From Flavobacterium defluvii (GTDB lineage Bacteria > Bacteroidota > Bacteroidia > Flavobacteriales > Flavobacteriaceae): a stretch of 64,000 nt of DNA. Below, piece after piece: positions 7,558-17,269 of this stretch (position 1 is its first letter; each line of letters begins with the position of its first letter). Position numbers and translations under genes: made by a program. A model generated the notes under the pieces. It was not told where the DNA came from, searched no databases, and saw only the letters and a program-made list of their open reading frames with translations. Location: NCBI RefSeq assembly GCF_900129555.1, contig NZ_FQWC01000009.1, forward strand, positions 62,001 to 126,000, written 5' to 3'.

Positions 7558-10500
7558 ATGTTTAAAAAATTTATACAAAGACCCGTACTCTCAACGGTAA
7601 TATCTGTTATTATCGTTATTTTAGGTGTTTTAGGCCTAATTGAGTTACCGATTTCTCAATATCCGGATATTGCGCCGCCAACGGTAAACGTTTCGGCAAG
7701 TTATACCGGAGCGAATGCCGATGTAGTACTTAAAAGTATCGTAATTCCGCTTGAAGAGCAAATTAATGGTGTAGAAAACATGACTTACATGACTTCTACA
7801 GCAACCAATGACGGAAATGCTTCAATCAAAATTTTCTTTAAAGTAGGGACAAATCCTGATTTAGCAGCGGTAAACGTTCAAAACAGAGTTTCGAGAGCAA
7901 CAAGTTTACTACCGGTAGAGGTAACTCAGGCAGGGGTTACAGTTACGAAAAGCCAAAGTAGTAACCTATTGATTTTCTCTTTATATAGTGAAGATAAAGC
8001 CTACGATCAGACATTTCTTCAAAATTATGCAAAGATCAACCTTGTGCCGCAAATCCAGCGTGTAGTTGGGGTGGGAGATGTAACCGTTTTTGGTGCCAAA
8101 GATTATTCGATGAGGATCTGGCTGAAACCAGACGTAATGCAGCAATACAAACTGATTCCGAGTGATATTTCAGCAGCTTTGGCAGAACAGAATATCGAAG
8201 CTGCGCCGGGTAAATTTGGTGAAAACGGAAATCAGGCATTTCAATATGTAATTAAATACAAAGGGCGTTTAACAAGCGCTCAGGAATTTGAGAATATTGT
8301 TATAAAATCAGTTGGAAACGGGCAGATGCTTCGCCTTAAAGATGTGGCTAAAGTTGAATTAGGATCTTTAAGTTATGCTTCAACCATTAAAACAAACGGT
8401 GTAGAATCTGCAGCAATGGCGATCAGCCAGACTCCGGGATCAAATGCACGTGATGTAATTATCAATTCTAAAAAACTGGTTGAAGAAGCTGCAAAAAGTT
8501 TTCCAAAAGGAGTAAAATATACGATTCTGGTTGACGTTAACGAAAACTTAGATGCCTCAATTGAAAAAGTAATCCATACTTTGATCGAAGCTTTTATTTT
8601 GGTTTTCATCGTAGTATTTATTTTTCTTCAGGATTTTAGATCTACATTAATTCCGGCTATTGCGGTTCCGGTTGCGATTGTGGGAACATTTTTCTTCCTG
8701 AGTTTGTTCGGATTTACGATTAACTTATTGACACTTTTTGCAATGGTACTCGCCATTGGTATTGTGGTCGATGATGCGATTGTGGTTGTTGAGGCCGTTC
8801 ATGCCAAACTCGATCACGGATATAAATCGGCCAAGAAAGCCACGATTCATGCCATGGATGAAATTTCGGGAGCGATTATTTCGATTACTTTGGTAATGGC
8901 CGCGGTATTTATTCCGGTAACATTTATCAACGGTTCGACTGGGGTTTTCTACAAGCAATTTGGAATTACACTCGCTGTTGCGATTATTCTTTCGGCAGTA
9001 AACGCCTTGACATTGAGTCCGGCTTTATGTGCTCTTTTATTGAAACCGCATGCAGACGATCATAAACATAAAAGTTATTTACAGCGTTTTTATACATCAT
9101 TTAACGTTGCGTTTGATAATGTAACTGAAAGGTACAAACGTTCGGTTAAGTTTCTGTCTGTAAAAAAATGGATTGCTTTAGCTTCAATTATAATTGCTGG
9201 AACAGCTTTAGTTTATATGATGAAAACAACGCCTTCAGCTTTCGTACCTGCTGAAGATCAGGGAACTGTTTTTGCTAATATAAGTTTACCGCCATCAGCT
9301 TCTATGGAGCGTTCGGACGTTATTGCAAAACGAGTAGACAGTATTGCGAAAACCATTCCGGGGGTTAAAAATACACTTCGTATCGTTGGACAAAACTTTA
9401 CAGCGGGTGCGGGAAGTGCGTACAGTATGGTTATTGTAAAATTAAAACCATGGGATGAACGTGATTTAAGTGTTGATGATGTAATAGGCCAGCTTTTTGC
9501 TAAAACAAGCGGCATTCGCGAAGCAAGTATTTTCTTTATTTCACCTCCAACCATTCAGGGATTTGGGCAAAGTGGTGGATTCGAATTCCAATTGCAGGAT
9601 AAAGGTGGACATACAACGGCTGAATTCTATAAAGTAAATAATGAATTCCTTGCAAAACTGGCAGAACGTCCGGAAATTCAATACGCAACAACGCCGTTTA
9701 ATCCCGGATTCCCTCAGTATATGATGGATATTAATTTAGCGAAAGCAAAAGATGCCGGAGTTTCTGTAAATACGATTTTATCAACAATGCAGGGATATTA
9801 CGGCGGATTGTACGCATCAAATTTCAACAAATTCGGAAAACAATATCGTGTAATGGTTCAGGCTTCTCCGGAGTTTAGAGCAAATACAGAAGGATTAAAT
9901 AAAATTTTCGTTCGTAATAGTGCAGGAAATATGGCACCAATTACTGAGTTTGTAAAAATGACGAGAGTTTTTGGACCAGAATCTATTTCGAGATTTAACT
10001 TATTTAGGTCAATTTCGATTACAGGAGCGCCAAAACCGGGTTATAGTTCCGGAGATGCCATTAAAGCAATTCAGGAAGTGGCAGCAGAAAATCTTCCTGC
10101 GGGTTATGGCTATGAATTTTCAGGTTTAACACGTGAGGAATTAGCTTCAGGAAGTGAGACAATTTTCATTTTCATCTTGTGTTTGGTATTCGTTTATTTC
10201 TTGTTAAGTGCGCAGTACGAAAGTTATATTTTGCCATTCGCAGTATTATTTTCAATTCCGTTTGGATTAGCCGGAGCATATTTGTTCTCGATTATTTTTA
10301 AACTGAACAGTAATATTTACCTGCAGATTTCCTTAATCATGCTTATCGGACTTTTAGCAAAGAATGGTATTTTGATTGTCGAATTTGCTTTGGACAGAAG
10401 ACGAAAAGGCTTGCCGGTTGTACAAGCTGCAATTGAAGGAGCAGTAGCACGTTTACGACCAATTTTGATGACTTCGTTTGCTTTTATTCTAGGATTGGTT

Positions 10501-10728
10501 CCGCTGATGTTCGCGTCTGGAGCCGGTGCAGTTGGTAACAAATCGATTGGTACAGGTGCTGTAGGAGGTATGTTAATCGGAACTATTTTAGGAGTATTTG
10601 TAATTCCGGTTCTGTTTATCATCTTCCAGAATTTACAGGAAAAAATAAGCGGTCCGGCAAAAGATGGTTATAATGACGAAGATGATGATGACGAGGAAAT
10701 TCAGTTAATAGAAGCTCACAAAGAGTAA
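7558..10728 (+). CDS. RND multidrug efflux transporter, HAE-1 family (AcrB-like)
   Basis: 1056 residues, full length for AcrB/MexB homologues. The proton-relay aspartates lie in 'IGIVVDDAIVVVEAV' (D405-D406) and the relay lysine in 'LIGLLAKNGILIVEF' (K935). Porter and docking domains are complete and twelve transmembrane helices are expected. The N-terminus 'MFKKFIQRPVLSTVISVIIVILG' is typical of the family. The C-terminus ends in an acidic tail (DDDDEE). It exports hydrophobic drugs, dyes or bile-like compounds using the proton gradient. It sits between its adaptor and outer-membrane factor. Confidence 0.95.
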   Translation: MFKKFIQRPVLSTVISVIIVILGVLGLIELPISQYPDIAPPTVNVSASYTGANADVVLKSIVIPLEEQINGVENMTYMTSTATNDGNASIKIFFKVGTNPDLAAVNVQNRVSRATSLLPVEVTQAGVTVTKSQSSNLLIFSLYSEDKAYDQTFLQNYAKINLVPQIQRVVGVGDVTVFGAKDYSMRIWLKPDVMQQYKLIPSDISAALAEQNIEAAPGKFGENGNQAFQYVIKYKGRLTSAQEFENIVIKSVGNGQMLRLKDVAKVELGSLSYASTIKTNGVESAAMAISQTPGSNARDVIINSKKLVEEAAKSFPKGVKYTILVDVNENLDASIEKVIHTLIEAFILVFIVVFIFLQDFRSTLIPAIAVPVAIVGTFFFLSLFGFTINLLTLFAMVLAIGIVVDDAIVVVEAVHAKLDHGYKSAKKATIHAMDEISGAIISITLVMAAVFIPVTFINGSTGVFYKQFGITLAVAIILSAVNALTLSPALCALLLKPHADDHKHKSYLQRFYTSFNVAFDNVTERYKRSVKFLSVKKWIALASIIIAGTALVYMMKTTPSAFVPAEDQGTVFANISLPPSASMERSDVIAKRVDSIAKTIPGVKNTLRIVGQNFTAGAGSAYSMVIVKLKPWDERDLSVDDVIGQLFAKTSGIREASIFFISPPTIQGFGQSGGFEFQLQDKGGHTTAEFYKVNNEFLAKLAERPEIQYATTPFNPGFPQYMMDINLAKAKDAGVSVNTILSTMQGYYGGLYASNFNKFGKQYRVMVQASPEFRANTEGLNKIFVRNSAGNMAPITEFVKMTRVFGPESISRFNLFRSISITGAPKPGYSSGDAIKAIQEVAAENLPAGYGYEFSGLTREELASGSETIFIFILCLVFVYFLLSAQYESYILPFAVLFSIPFGLAGAYLFSIIFKLNSNIYLQISLIMLIGLLAKNGILIVEFALDRRRKGLPVVQAAIEGAVARLRPILMTSFAFILGLVPLMFASGAGAVGNKSIGTGAVGGMLIGTILGVFVIPVLFIIFQNLQEKISGPAKDGYNDEDDDDEEIQLIEAHKE

Positions 10729-10746
10729 ATTTTAATTAAGACAGAG

Positions 10747-12153
10747 ATGACTAATAGTTCAAATAAATATATTTTACTGGTAATGATGGCCGTACTTTTG
10801 AGTGCTTGCTCTGTTACCAAAAAATACGAACGTCCCACAACATTAAAAACAGATCAGCTGTATCGCGATCAGTCTTCGACAGATACGACTACGATTGCTG
10901 ATATGCCCTGGCAGAGCGTTTTTAAAGATGAAAAGCTAAATGCATTAATTCAGAAAGGATTACAAAATAATCTTAATTTGAAAAATGCCATTGAAAATAT
11001 CATACAAGCGCAAGCTTCACTTCGCCAAAGTAAATTAGCGTATTACCCAACTTTACAGCTGGATGCCAGTGCAACGCATACGAAACAATCAGAAGCGGGA
11101 CTTAACTTTCCGGCAGGAATCAATATCAATACCCTAACGACTACTTATAAATTAGGTTTAAGTACTTCGTGGGAAGCGGATATCTGGGGAAAACTGAGCA
11201 GTTCTAAAAGAGCAGCTTTAGCTTCTTATTTAGCGACTGATGCTGCTAAACAAGCCATTCAGACACAATTAATTTCGGATATAGCCAATAATTATTTTGC
11301 TCTGCTGGCTTATGATAAATCTTTGCAAATCACTCAAAAAACATTAGAAAGCCGTATTAAAAATGTTGAAACAATAAAGGCTTTAAAAGAAGGCGCAATT
11401 GTAACAGGTGCAGCGGTTGTACAAAGTGAAGCCAATCAGCATGCGGCAGAAGTTTTGATTCCGGATTTAAAACAAAGCATTCGCGAAACAGAAAATGCTT
11501 TGAATATTTTATTAGGACAAGCTCCGGGGCCAATTGACAGAGGTGAATTAGGAACGCAGACTATTCCTGAAAATATTGCCGTTGGTATACCTTCGCAATT
11601 GCTTGAAAACCGTCCGGATGTTCGTCAGGCTGAATTCAATTTCAGAGTTGCTTTTGAATCTACCAATCTGGCTAAGACTTATTTTTATCCAAGTTTAACG
11701 CTTACAGCAAGCGGCGGATTTTCGAATTTAGAATTAAAAGATTTCTTTAGTAATTCTATTTTTTATTCGATTATTGGAGGATTAACACAGCCTATTTTTA
11801 ATCAGGGAAAAAACAAACTTCGATTAACAACAGCGCAGTCGCAGCAATTACAGGCTTATAATAATTTTCAGCAAAGTCTTTTAACGGCGGGTCAGGAAGT
11901 TTCGAATGCTTTGTATTCGTACCAAATGGCAGTAGAAAAAGAAGATTCGAGAGCCAAACAAATTGAAGCTTTAGAAAAAGCAGTCGATTTTACTCAGCAG
12001 CTTTTAGAATACAGTTCAGCTACGAATTACACTGATGTATTAACTTCTGAGCAAAATCTTTTATCTGCACAATTAAGCGGGATTAATGATAATCTTCAAA
12101 AGCTGCAGGCTCTTGTAAATTTATACAGAGCATTAGGCGGAGGATGGAAATAA
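10747..12153 (+). CDS. outer-membrane efflux lipoprotein, OprM/NodT family
   Basis: 468 residues with lipobox 'LLSAC' (acylated C21). Two TolC/OEP repeats are visible: 'LQASLRQSKLAYYPTLQLDASATH' type helices, 'ENRPDVRQAEFNFRVAFESTNLAKTYFYPSLTL', and the C-terminal 'VNLYRALGGGWK' that is nearly diagnostic of NodT/OprM proteins. Starts 18 bp after the pump gene, so it is the third gene of the operon and supplies the exit duct. A strong terminator follows at 12294. Confidence 0.94.
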   Translation: MTNSSNKYILLVMMAVLLSACSVTKKYERPTTLKTDQLYRDQSSTDTTTIADMPWQSVFKDEKLNALIQKGLQNNLNLKNAIENIIQAQASLRQSKLAYYPTLQLDASATHTKQSEAGLNFPAGININTLTTTYKLGLSTSWEADIWGKLSSSKRAALASYLATDAAKQAIQTQLISDIANNYFALLAYDKSLQITQKTLESRIKNVETIKALKEGAIVTGAAVVQSEANQHAAEVLIPDLKQSIRETENALNILLGQAPGPIDRGELGTQTIPENIAVGIPSQLLENRPDVRQAEFNFRVAFESTNLAKTYFYPSLTLTASGGFSNLELKDFFSNSIFYSIIGGLTQPIFNQGKNKLRLTTAQSQQLQAYNNFQQSLLTAGQEVSNALYSYQMAVEKEDSRAKQIEALEKAVDFTQQLLEYSSATNYTDVLTSEQNLLSAQLSGINDNLQKLQALVNLYRALGGGWK

Positions 12154-12455
12154 ATGTTTTTCGTTCAATAATTTACGCTGGTCGTCTGAAATACGACTTT
12201 GGTCTAAAAAATGATTTAGTGTAAAAAAAAGAGTATATTTTTGATTGGTTAAAAATATTAGTACACGCCTTATAATTAAATGTAAACATGACGAAAACGC
12301 CTCAGCAATGAGGCGTTTTTTATTTCAATGTACATCGTTTAAAAAGTACTCTTTGTCGATTTTTTTTATATTTCCGTATAATGAATTCGATAAATAAAAA
12401 TTTTGGCATTACTTTAGATAAATATCTATTAAATTAATATTTAAAATTAAAAATC
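12154..12455. other. gap between RND operon and small secreted gene
   Basis: Contains the RND terminator (12294-12321) and a short GTCGT/ACGAC hairpin near 12182. The rest is AT-rich leader of the next gene with no coding signal that I can support. Confidence 0.5.
12294..12321 (+). terminator. rho-independent terminator of the RND operon
   Basis: AAAACGCCTCA-gca-a-TGAGGCGTTTTTT. Preceded by TAAACATGACG, the same 11 bases that precede the terminator at 12944, so the two look like copies of one element. Confidence 0.85.
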
Positions 12456-12926
12456 ATGAAAAAAATAATATTTGCCTCAGTACTCTTTATGAGTGTATTT
12501 TTTGCCAAAGCACAGGTTTCAGTGAATGTAAATATTGGAACGCCTCCAAGCTGGGGACCAGTAGGTTATGATAACAGCAGATATTATTATCTGCCAGATA
12601 TCGATGTATACTACGATATAAATCAAAGTGTTTTTATTTATGACAACAGCGGAAAATGGGTTCGTGTTAAAAGACTTCCATCAAGATACAGACAATATGA
12701 TTTATATTCAGGTTATAAGGTTGTTTTAACAGATTACAGAGGAGATGCTCCGTATGCGTATCATACTAAACACAGAGCTAATTATCCAAAAGGTTATCAC
12801 GGAAAACCTCAAAAAAACAGAGGAGAAAAACCGGAAAAAAACAAAAAGCCTAAAGGGTACGATAAGCACGATAACAAAAACAAATCACATAAAGATAAAG
12901 GTCACTCTCACGATGATCGCCATTAA
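12456..12926 (+). CDS. secreted protein with basic Lys/His-rich tail
   Basis: 156 residues, signal peptide 1-19 (ending FAKAQ). The mature N-terminal half is Tyr/Asp-rich ('YYYLPDIDVYYDINQSVFIYDNSGKW', split here by design of the repeat-like strand pattern) and ends 'YKVVLTDYRGDAPYAYH', a pattern I recognise from many uncharacterised flavobacterial and sphingobacterial exported proteins. From about residue 105 on it is disordered, rich in K, G, H, N and D, and ends in a His/Asp cluster that could bind metal or anionic polymer. Function unknown. Monocistronic, with its own terminator. Confidence 0.75.
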   Translation: MKKIIFASVLFMSVFFAKAQVSVNVNIGTPPSWGPVGYDNSRYYYLPDIDVYYDINQSVFIYDNSGKWVRVKRLPSRYRQYDLYSGYKVVLTDYRGDAPYAYHTKHRANYPKGYHGKPQKNRGEKPEKNKKPKGYDKHDNKNKSHKDKGHSHDDRH

Positions 12927-12943
12927 TTAGATTAAACATGACG

Positions 12944-12973
12944 AAAAAACGCCTCAGAAATGAGGCGTTTTTT
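12944..12973 (+). terminator. rho-independent terminator
   Basis: AAAAAACGCCTCA-gaaa-TGAGGCGTTTTTT after the secreted-protein gene. Near-identical in stem and 5' flank to the terminator at 12294. Confidence 0.85.
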
Positions 12974-13161
12974 AATTATAAAACAAACAATAAATAATCA
13001 TAAAATGCAAAAGCGAAATAATATAAATATTTGAGTTAAGCTGACCAATGCTGGTTTGCTAGCTTCAACAATTGAAGTTAAAGTGAATTAATATCGCAGA
13101 GAAGTAAAGATTTATTTTTGAAATAAAATTTTTAATTTAGTAATCTGACACTAAGTAAAAT

Positions 13162-13803
13162 ATGGAAAAAGCAAATACCACAAAAAAACAAATTTTGCCC
13201 GCTATTATTTTTGTTTTAGAATTGTATGCCCTGCCCATACAGTTTTATTTATTATTACAAGGATCTGAATTTACATTTTTTAGTGCTGCAGTCCGCTTCT
13301 TTAGTTTTTTTACGATCCTGACAAATACTATAGTTTTTCTTTGTTGTGCAGCAATTTTATTTGGAGGAAAAAACAGAGTCCATTCTTTTTTCTCAAAATC
13401 TACAACCCTTACAGCAATCACAGTTTATATTTTGATTGTTGGTATTGTTTTTAATTTGCTCTTGCGTTCTATTGTAAATCTGGAAGGTCAGCATCGTATT
13501 GTAAGCGAAATTTTTCATACCGTTGTGCCTGTTTTATTTTTTGTTTACTGGCTGTTTTTTATAAGTCCTGAAAAAATCTCTTATAAAGCGATTCTGCTTT
13601 GGCTGCTTTATCCGGTTATTTATATGATTTATACTCTATTTCATGGAGTTATGACCAATTTTTATCCATATCCTTTTATTGACGTCACAAAATTAGGTTT
13701 TCAAACAGCCATTAGAAATGGACTGTTTGTTTTAATAGCATTTGTGATTTTATCCATTATCCTGATTTTGATTTCGAAAATGAGAGTTAAAAGTCAGAAT
13801 TAA
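13162..13803 (+). CDS. Pr6Pr family membrane protein
   Basis: 213 residues with six predicted membrane helices (about 11-32, 40-65, 77-97, 113-133, 142-163, 184-207). The conserved stretches 'RFFSFFTILTNTIVF', 'FHTVVPVLFFVYWLFF' and 'WLLYPVIYMIYTLFHG...YPYPFIDV' are those of the bacterial Pr6Pr (FAR-17a/AIG1-like) family. In eukaryotes relatives are membrane threonine-type hydrolases of fatty-acid esters; bacterial function is not established. Monocistronic and lying between two unrelated units. Confidence 0.75.
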   Translation: MEKANTTKKQILPAIIFVLELYALPIQFYLLLQGSEFTFFSAAVRFFSFFTILTNTIVFLCCAAILFGGKNRVHSFFSKSTTLTAITVYILIVGIVFNLLLRSIVNLEGQHRIVSEIFHTVVPVLFFVYWLFFISPEKISYKAILLWLLYPVIYMIYTLFHGVMTNFYPYPFIDVTKLGFQTAIRNGLFVLIAFVILSIILILISKMRVKSQN

Positions 13804-13840
13804 AGTATTCAATAAATAAGGATTCAAAGAAATCCATTGC

Positions 13841-13858
13841 CTCCAGCATTAGCTGGAG
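13841..13858. repeat. REP-like hairpin CTCCAGC/GCTGGAG
   Basis: Perfect 7-bp stem with a 4-nt loop (CTCCAGCattaGCTGGAG) between two convergent genes. I recall similar short GC-rich hairpins as dispersed repeats in Flavobacterium genomes, but only one copy is in this window. Confidence 0.5.
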
Positions 13859-13949
13859 ACAATTAAACTTAAACTTTGCGGCTTAGCATCTATCTTTGTG
13901 AAATTAAAAACATAAAGCTTAATTCATAACTTATAACTCCTAATTACAC

Positions 13950-14945
13950 TCACAAGTTATAAGCAAAATTCTTAGATTTAATCATTTTTCCATTATCTGT
14001 AATCATCAAACAGCTGTATTCAGGAAATTTTTGAAGTAAAAGTAGACCTTGTGTTTTACCTAAAACCATTAACGAAGTACTTAAGCCATTGGCAGTTTCG
14101 GCATTGGGACCAAAAACAGTAACGCTGCATAAACCGGTTGCAGGATATCCGGTTGCAGGATTTATAATGTGCGAATATCTTTTTCCATTAAAAACAACGA
14201 ATTTTTCATAACTACCGGATGTTGTTACAGCACCTTGATTTAAAGGTACAACGGCTAAAACTTTTTCTGGCTTAAAGGGATTTGTAATTCCTATTTTCCA
14301 AGGTTGTCCGTTGGGCTGCTTTCCCCAGGTACTCATATCGCCCGATCCGTTAATAATTCCGGCTTTGATGCCCTTTGCAATCATCATGGCGCGGCATTTG
14401 TCGGTTGCGTAACCTTCGCCAAGTGCGCCAAAACCAATTTTCATTCCTTTTAATTTTAGAAAAATAGTCGATTTAACGCTATCGAGAATTATATTTTGGT
14501 AACCTACTTTTTCAACTGATTTTTTTATGGCTTCCGCCGAAGGCATTTCGGTCATCGAACCGTCGAATTTCCATATTCTGTCCATAGCCGCAAAACTCAC
14601 GTCAAATCCGCCGTTTGTAATTTTTGATAATTTAATGGCTCGTTGTGTAAGTTCAAAAACTTCCCGATCAACTTTTACAGGCTCAATTCCTGCATTTTGA
14701 TTTATTTGTGAAACCTGCGAATCCGGTTTCCAGTCTGAGATTAGGTTTTCAATTCGTGTAATTTCTGCAATTACTTCATCAATATTTTGTTCGGCTGTTA
14801 AAGAATCTTTTGCAGCAATACTAATATCAAAACGTCCGCCCATAAGCAAAGTCGTTCTTTTTCTTACTATTTGCGAATGTGCTGAAAAACAACAAACAAA
14901 AAGAAAAAGAGATAAAATTTTATATAAGAACAGTTGTTTTGGCAT
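13950..14945 (-). CDS. apbE: ApbE-family FAD:protein FMN transferase
   Basis: 331 residues, signal peptide (1-25, ending SAHSQ). Conserved ApbE features: 'MGGRFDIS', 'DVSFAAMDRIWKFDG', 'KIGFGALGEGYATDKC', 'GSGDMSTWG', and the Mg/FAD-binding 'YSHIINPATGYPA', then 'TANGLSTSLMVLG'. It transfers FMN from FAD to a Ser/Thr of extracytosolic redox proteins. It is the last gene of the cluster, 8 bp downstream of the PepSY-flavoreductase gene. The likely acceptors are neighbours such as the DUF2271 protein. Numerous family members in Bacteroidota sit in this context. Confidence 0.9.
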   Translation of the reverse strand: MPKQLFLYKILSLFLFVCCFSAHSQIVRKRTTLLMGGRFDISIAAKDSLTAEQNIDEVIAEITRIENLISDWKPDSQVSQINQNAGIEPVKVDREVFELTQRAIKLSKITNGGFDVSFAAMDRIWKFDGSMTEMPSAEAIKKSVEKVGYQNIILDSVKSTIFLKLKGMKIGFGALGEGYATDKCRAMMIAKGIKAGIINGSGDMSTWGKQPNGQPWKIGITNPFKPEKVLAVVPLNQGAVTTSGSYEKFVVFNGKRYSHIINPATGYPATGLCSVTVFGPNAETANGLSTSLMVLGKTQGLLLLQKFPEYSCLMITDNGKMIKSKNFAYNL

Positions 14946-14953
14946 AATTATCT

Positions 14954-17137
14954 TTAATAACAGTCGGTTAATATCTGTCCATTATTTTTATAATCCAAAA
15001 GAGTTTTATTACCCTTTGAAAGACACAATTCATTAAAAATGGTTTCGACATCTTTTTGCATAGCAAGAGATCCGCAAATCATAATAACACCGCCATGCTG
15101 TAATAAATCTATAAAAAAGTCCGTATCTCTTTTTATTAAATCCATTACATAAATATGTTCTGCTTCGCGCGATAAAGCAATATGAAAATTGTCCAGATGT
15201 TCTTTTTGCATCATAATTCCGGCAAACTTTTTATAAGCTAAAAGCGTTGGCGTTATCATTCTAAACCCGCTGTAAAGATGTAATTCTTTCTTTGCTTTAT
15301 TTTGTTCAATCATTCCTAAGAAAGGGGCAATTCCGGTTCCATTTGATATAAACGCAACTTTTGATGCTTTTTTAGGAAAATGAAATGCATGATTGTTGAT
15401 AATCCTGGCTTTGATTGTATCTCCCGGTTCAAGATTATTTAAAAAAGAAGAACCTAATCCGTTTGGATGGAGTTTTACCACAAGCTGCACATTTCCCGAA
15501 TGGTTTCCGATAGAGTAGAGACGTTCTCTGGAATCATTGGCCGGATAAACAGCTAGTAAATCGCCAGAGGCAAATTTGGTTCTGCTATTAGCACGTAAAG
15601 TCAATATAAAAGTATGCTCAGTATCAGAAATTGGCGTTTTATCTAAAACCATTAATTTCTGTAAACCTTTCGGTACGTGGTTGTATAATGATGGCGTTAC
15701 TGCTAATGGAATGTCGGTTTTCCCGCTCCATAATTTTACCCATTCAACAAATTCCAAAGCCGATTTATCATTAACAGTCTGAACATCTAAAAAGCGTTCT
15801 GCCCAATTTTGACTGGCCAAAAGCTGATCGATTTCGAAGGCAAATCTGCAGAAATCCGGATATGATTTTGAACCAAAACCAACAACTGAAAATTTGATTT
15901 TTTGTTTTTGATTTTGTTTTTGTAAAAGTGCTTTAAATTTAGTTCCGTTAGAAGGCGCATCTCCTAAGCCATGTGTTGATGTAAAAACAATAATATGTTT
16001 TGCTTTTGGATATACCGAAAAATTATTTAATTCGGCAATAAAAGCTTTTTTTCCATAACTTATTAATTGTTTTAAAATAGCATTGGCAAATCGAAAAGAA
16101 CTTCCATTCTCAGAACCAACTAAAAGAATATAACTGCTTTCGTCGGCCTTATATTTATTTTTAATTCGGCTTGATCTCCTTTTTAAAGTAATTGCAAAAC
16201 CAGAGTAAATAAAGAAAAGTATATTAATACAAGCAATGGCTAAAATTACAGCCCATATTCCGTTAATTCTTCCTGTATGAATATCAAGGCTCAAAGCAGA
16301 TAACTGAACGGTAAATGGCGAACGTTTTTCTGAAATTACAGTTCCATCAACCTGATTTACTTCAACTTCTCGATCTTTTAATTCAATGATATAATATTCT
16401 TCCGGATCATCTGTAAAAGGAAATTCGATTTTTTTTACATCAGAAAGAAGTGTAGTTTTAAATATAGATGTTTTTTTGGCTTCTGCCGAAAGTTCTGTTT
16501 TTATCGGTTTTGCTTTTTCTTCGCCCATAAAAAAGTTGAATCTTTCCAGCGATAAATAGGTTCCGGTAAGCGCAATAATAAATATCGGAATTAAAGCCAG
16601 ACGTCCTAAAACAACGTGATAATATTGGGCAAAATATTCTTTTATAACTTTTGAAAAGAAATTACGAATGCCTCTTTGTCTTTTTAAAACAAGTGCAAAA
16701 CCCGAAATAGAAATAAGCAGCAAACAAAAAGAAATTATACCCACAAAAAAGCGTCCGGTTTCATGGAGAAATAATGAACGATGAAAACCGGTAACCCAAT
16801 TGATAAATTCAGTCTTTTTTTCTGGTTTTCCTAAAATTTTTCCTGTTTTTGGATCGATATAAGCATTGATGTCATTTCCATCTTTGTCAATTGCCTGAAG
16901 TGTTACAAACTGATTGTAATCGACACTTAATTCTGTGATTTCAGAATACTCTTTTTTTATTATTGGCAGTGTTTCTCCTAACGTGATTTTATCAAAACCT
17001 GGTGTTGTATACGGAAGTGTTTTTTCCTGTGCCGCATCGACTGCAAGAATAATTCCGGTAACAGAAGCAAGAATTAAAAATATCGAAGAAAATAAGGCTA
17101 AGGCCAAATGAGCGTAACGCCAGAAAGAAAGAGTCAT
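14954..17137 (-). CDS. PepSY membrane domain fused to flavodoxin and FAD/NADPH reductase
   Basis: 727 residues in three parts. Residues about 1-330 form a PepSY-TM module: helices near 10-30, 130-150, 180-200 and 298-318 flanking periplasmic PepSY segments ('YIDPKTGKILGKPEKK', 'HETGRFFVG', 'DIHTGRINGIWAV'). Residues about 335-470 form a flavodoxin domain ('LLVGSENGSSFRFA', 'IIVFTSTHGLGDAPSNG'). Residues about 495-727 form a ferredoxin-NADP reductase-like domain ('RLYSIGNHSG' for FAD, 'ISNGTGIAPFLGM' and 'IMICGSLAMQKDV' for NADPH). It should carry electrons from cytosolic NADPH across the inner membrane to periplasmic acceptors. Adjacent ApbE and DUF2271 support a flavinylated electron path, perhaps for ferric reduction. 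Confidence 0.88.
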   Translation of the reverse strand: MTLSFWRYAHLALALFSSIFLILASVTGIILAVDAAQEKTLPYTTPGFDKITLGETLPIIKKEYSEITELSVDYNQFVTLQAIDKDGNDINAYIDPKTGKILGKPEKKTEFINWVTGFHRSLFLHETGRFFVGIISFCLLLISISGFALVLKRQRGIRNFFSKVIKEYFAQYYHVVLGRLALIPIFIIALTGTYLSLERFNFFMGEEKAKPIKTELSAEAKKTSIFKTTLLSDVKKIEFPFTDDPEEYYIIELKDREVEVNQVDGTVISEKRSPFTVQLSALSLDIHTGRINGIWAVILAIACINILFFIYSGFAITLKRRSSRIKNKYKADESSYILLVGSENGSSFRFANAILKQLISYGKKAFIAELNNFSVYPKAKHIIVFTSTHGLGDAPSNGTKFKALLQKQNQKQKIKFSVVGFGSKSYPDFCRFAFEIDQLLASQNWAERFLDVQTVNDKSALEFVEWVKLWSGKTDIPLAVTPSLYNHVPKGLQKLMVLDKTPISDTEHTFILTLRANSRTKFASGDLLAVYPANDSRERLYSIGNHSGNVQLVVKLHPNGLGSSFLNNLEPGDTIKARIINNHAFHFPKKASKVAFISNGTGIAPFLGMIEQNKAKKELHLYSGFRMITPTLLAYKKFAGIMMQKEHLDNFHIALSREAEHIYVMDLIKRDTDFFIDLLQHGGVIMICGSLAMQKDVETIFNELCLSKGNKTLLDYKNNGQILTDCY

Positions 17138-17171
17138 TGATCGTATTCTAGAAATGTATTAAATGTTTAAA

Positions 17172-17199
17172 GCTTTGTCAAATTAAACTTTGACAAAGC
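17172..17199. repeat. 11-bp inverted repeat between PepSY and DUF2271 genes
   Basis: GCTTTGTCAAA - ttaaac - TTTGACAAAGC, a perfect 28-bp hairpin in the 132-bp gap, 35 bp upstream of the PepSY gene start. There is no T-run on the minus strand, so it looks more like an operator or RNA-stability hairpin than a terminator. Confidence 0.55.
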
Positions 17200-17269
17200 C
17201 TGATTTCAAGTTTAAGCAGAAAAAATAAAATTTATGCTCATAATTAGGTTAAGAAATAATTATCAAAAA

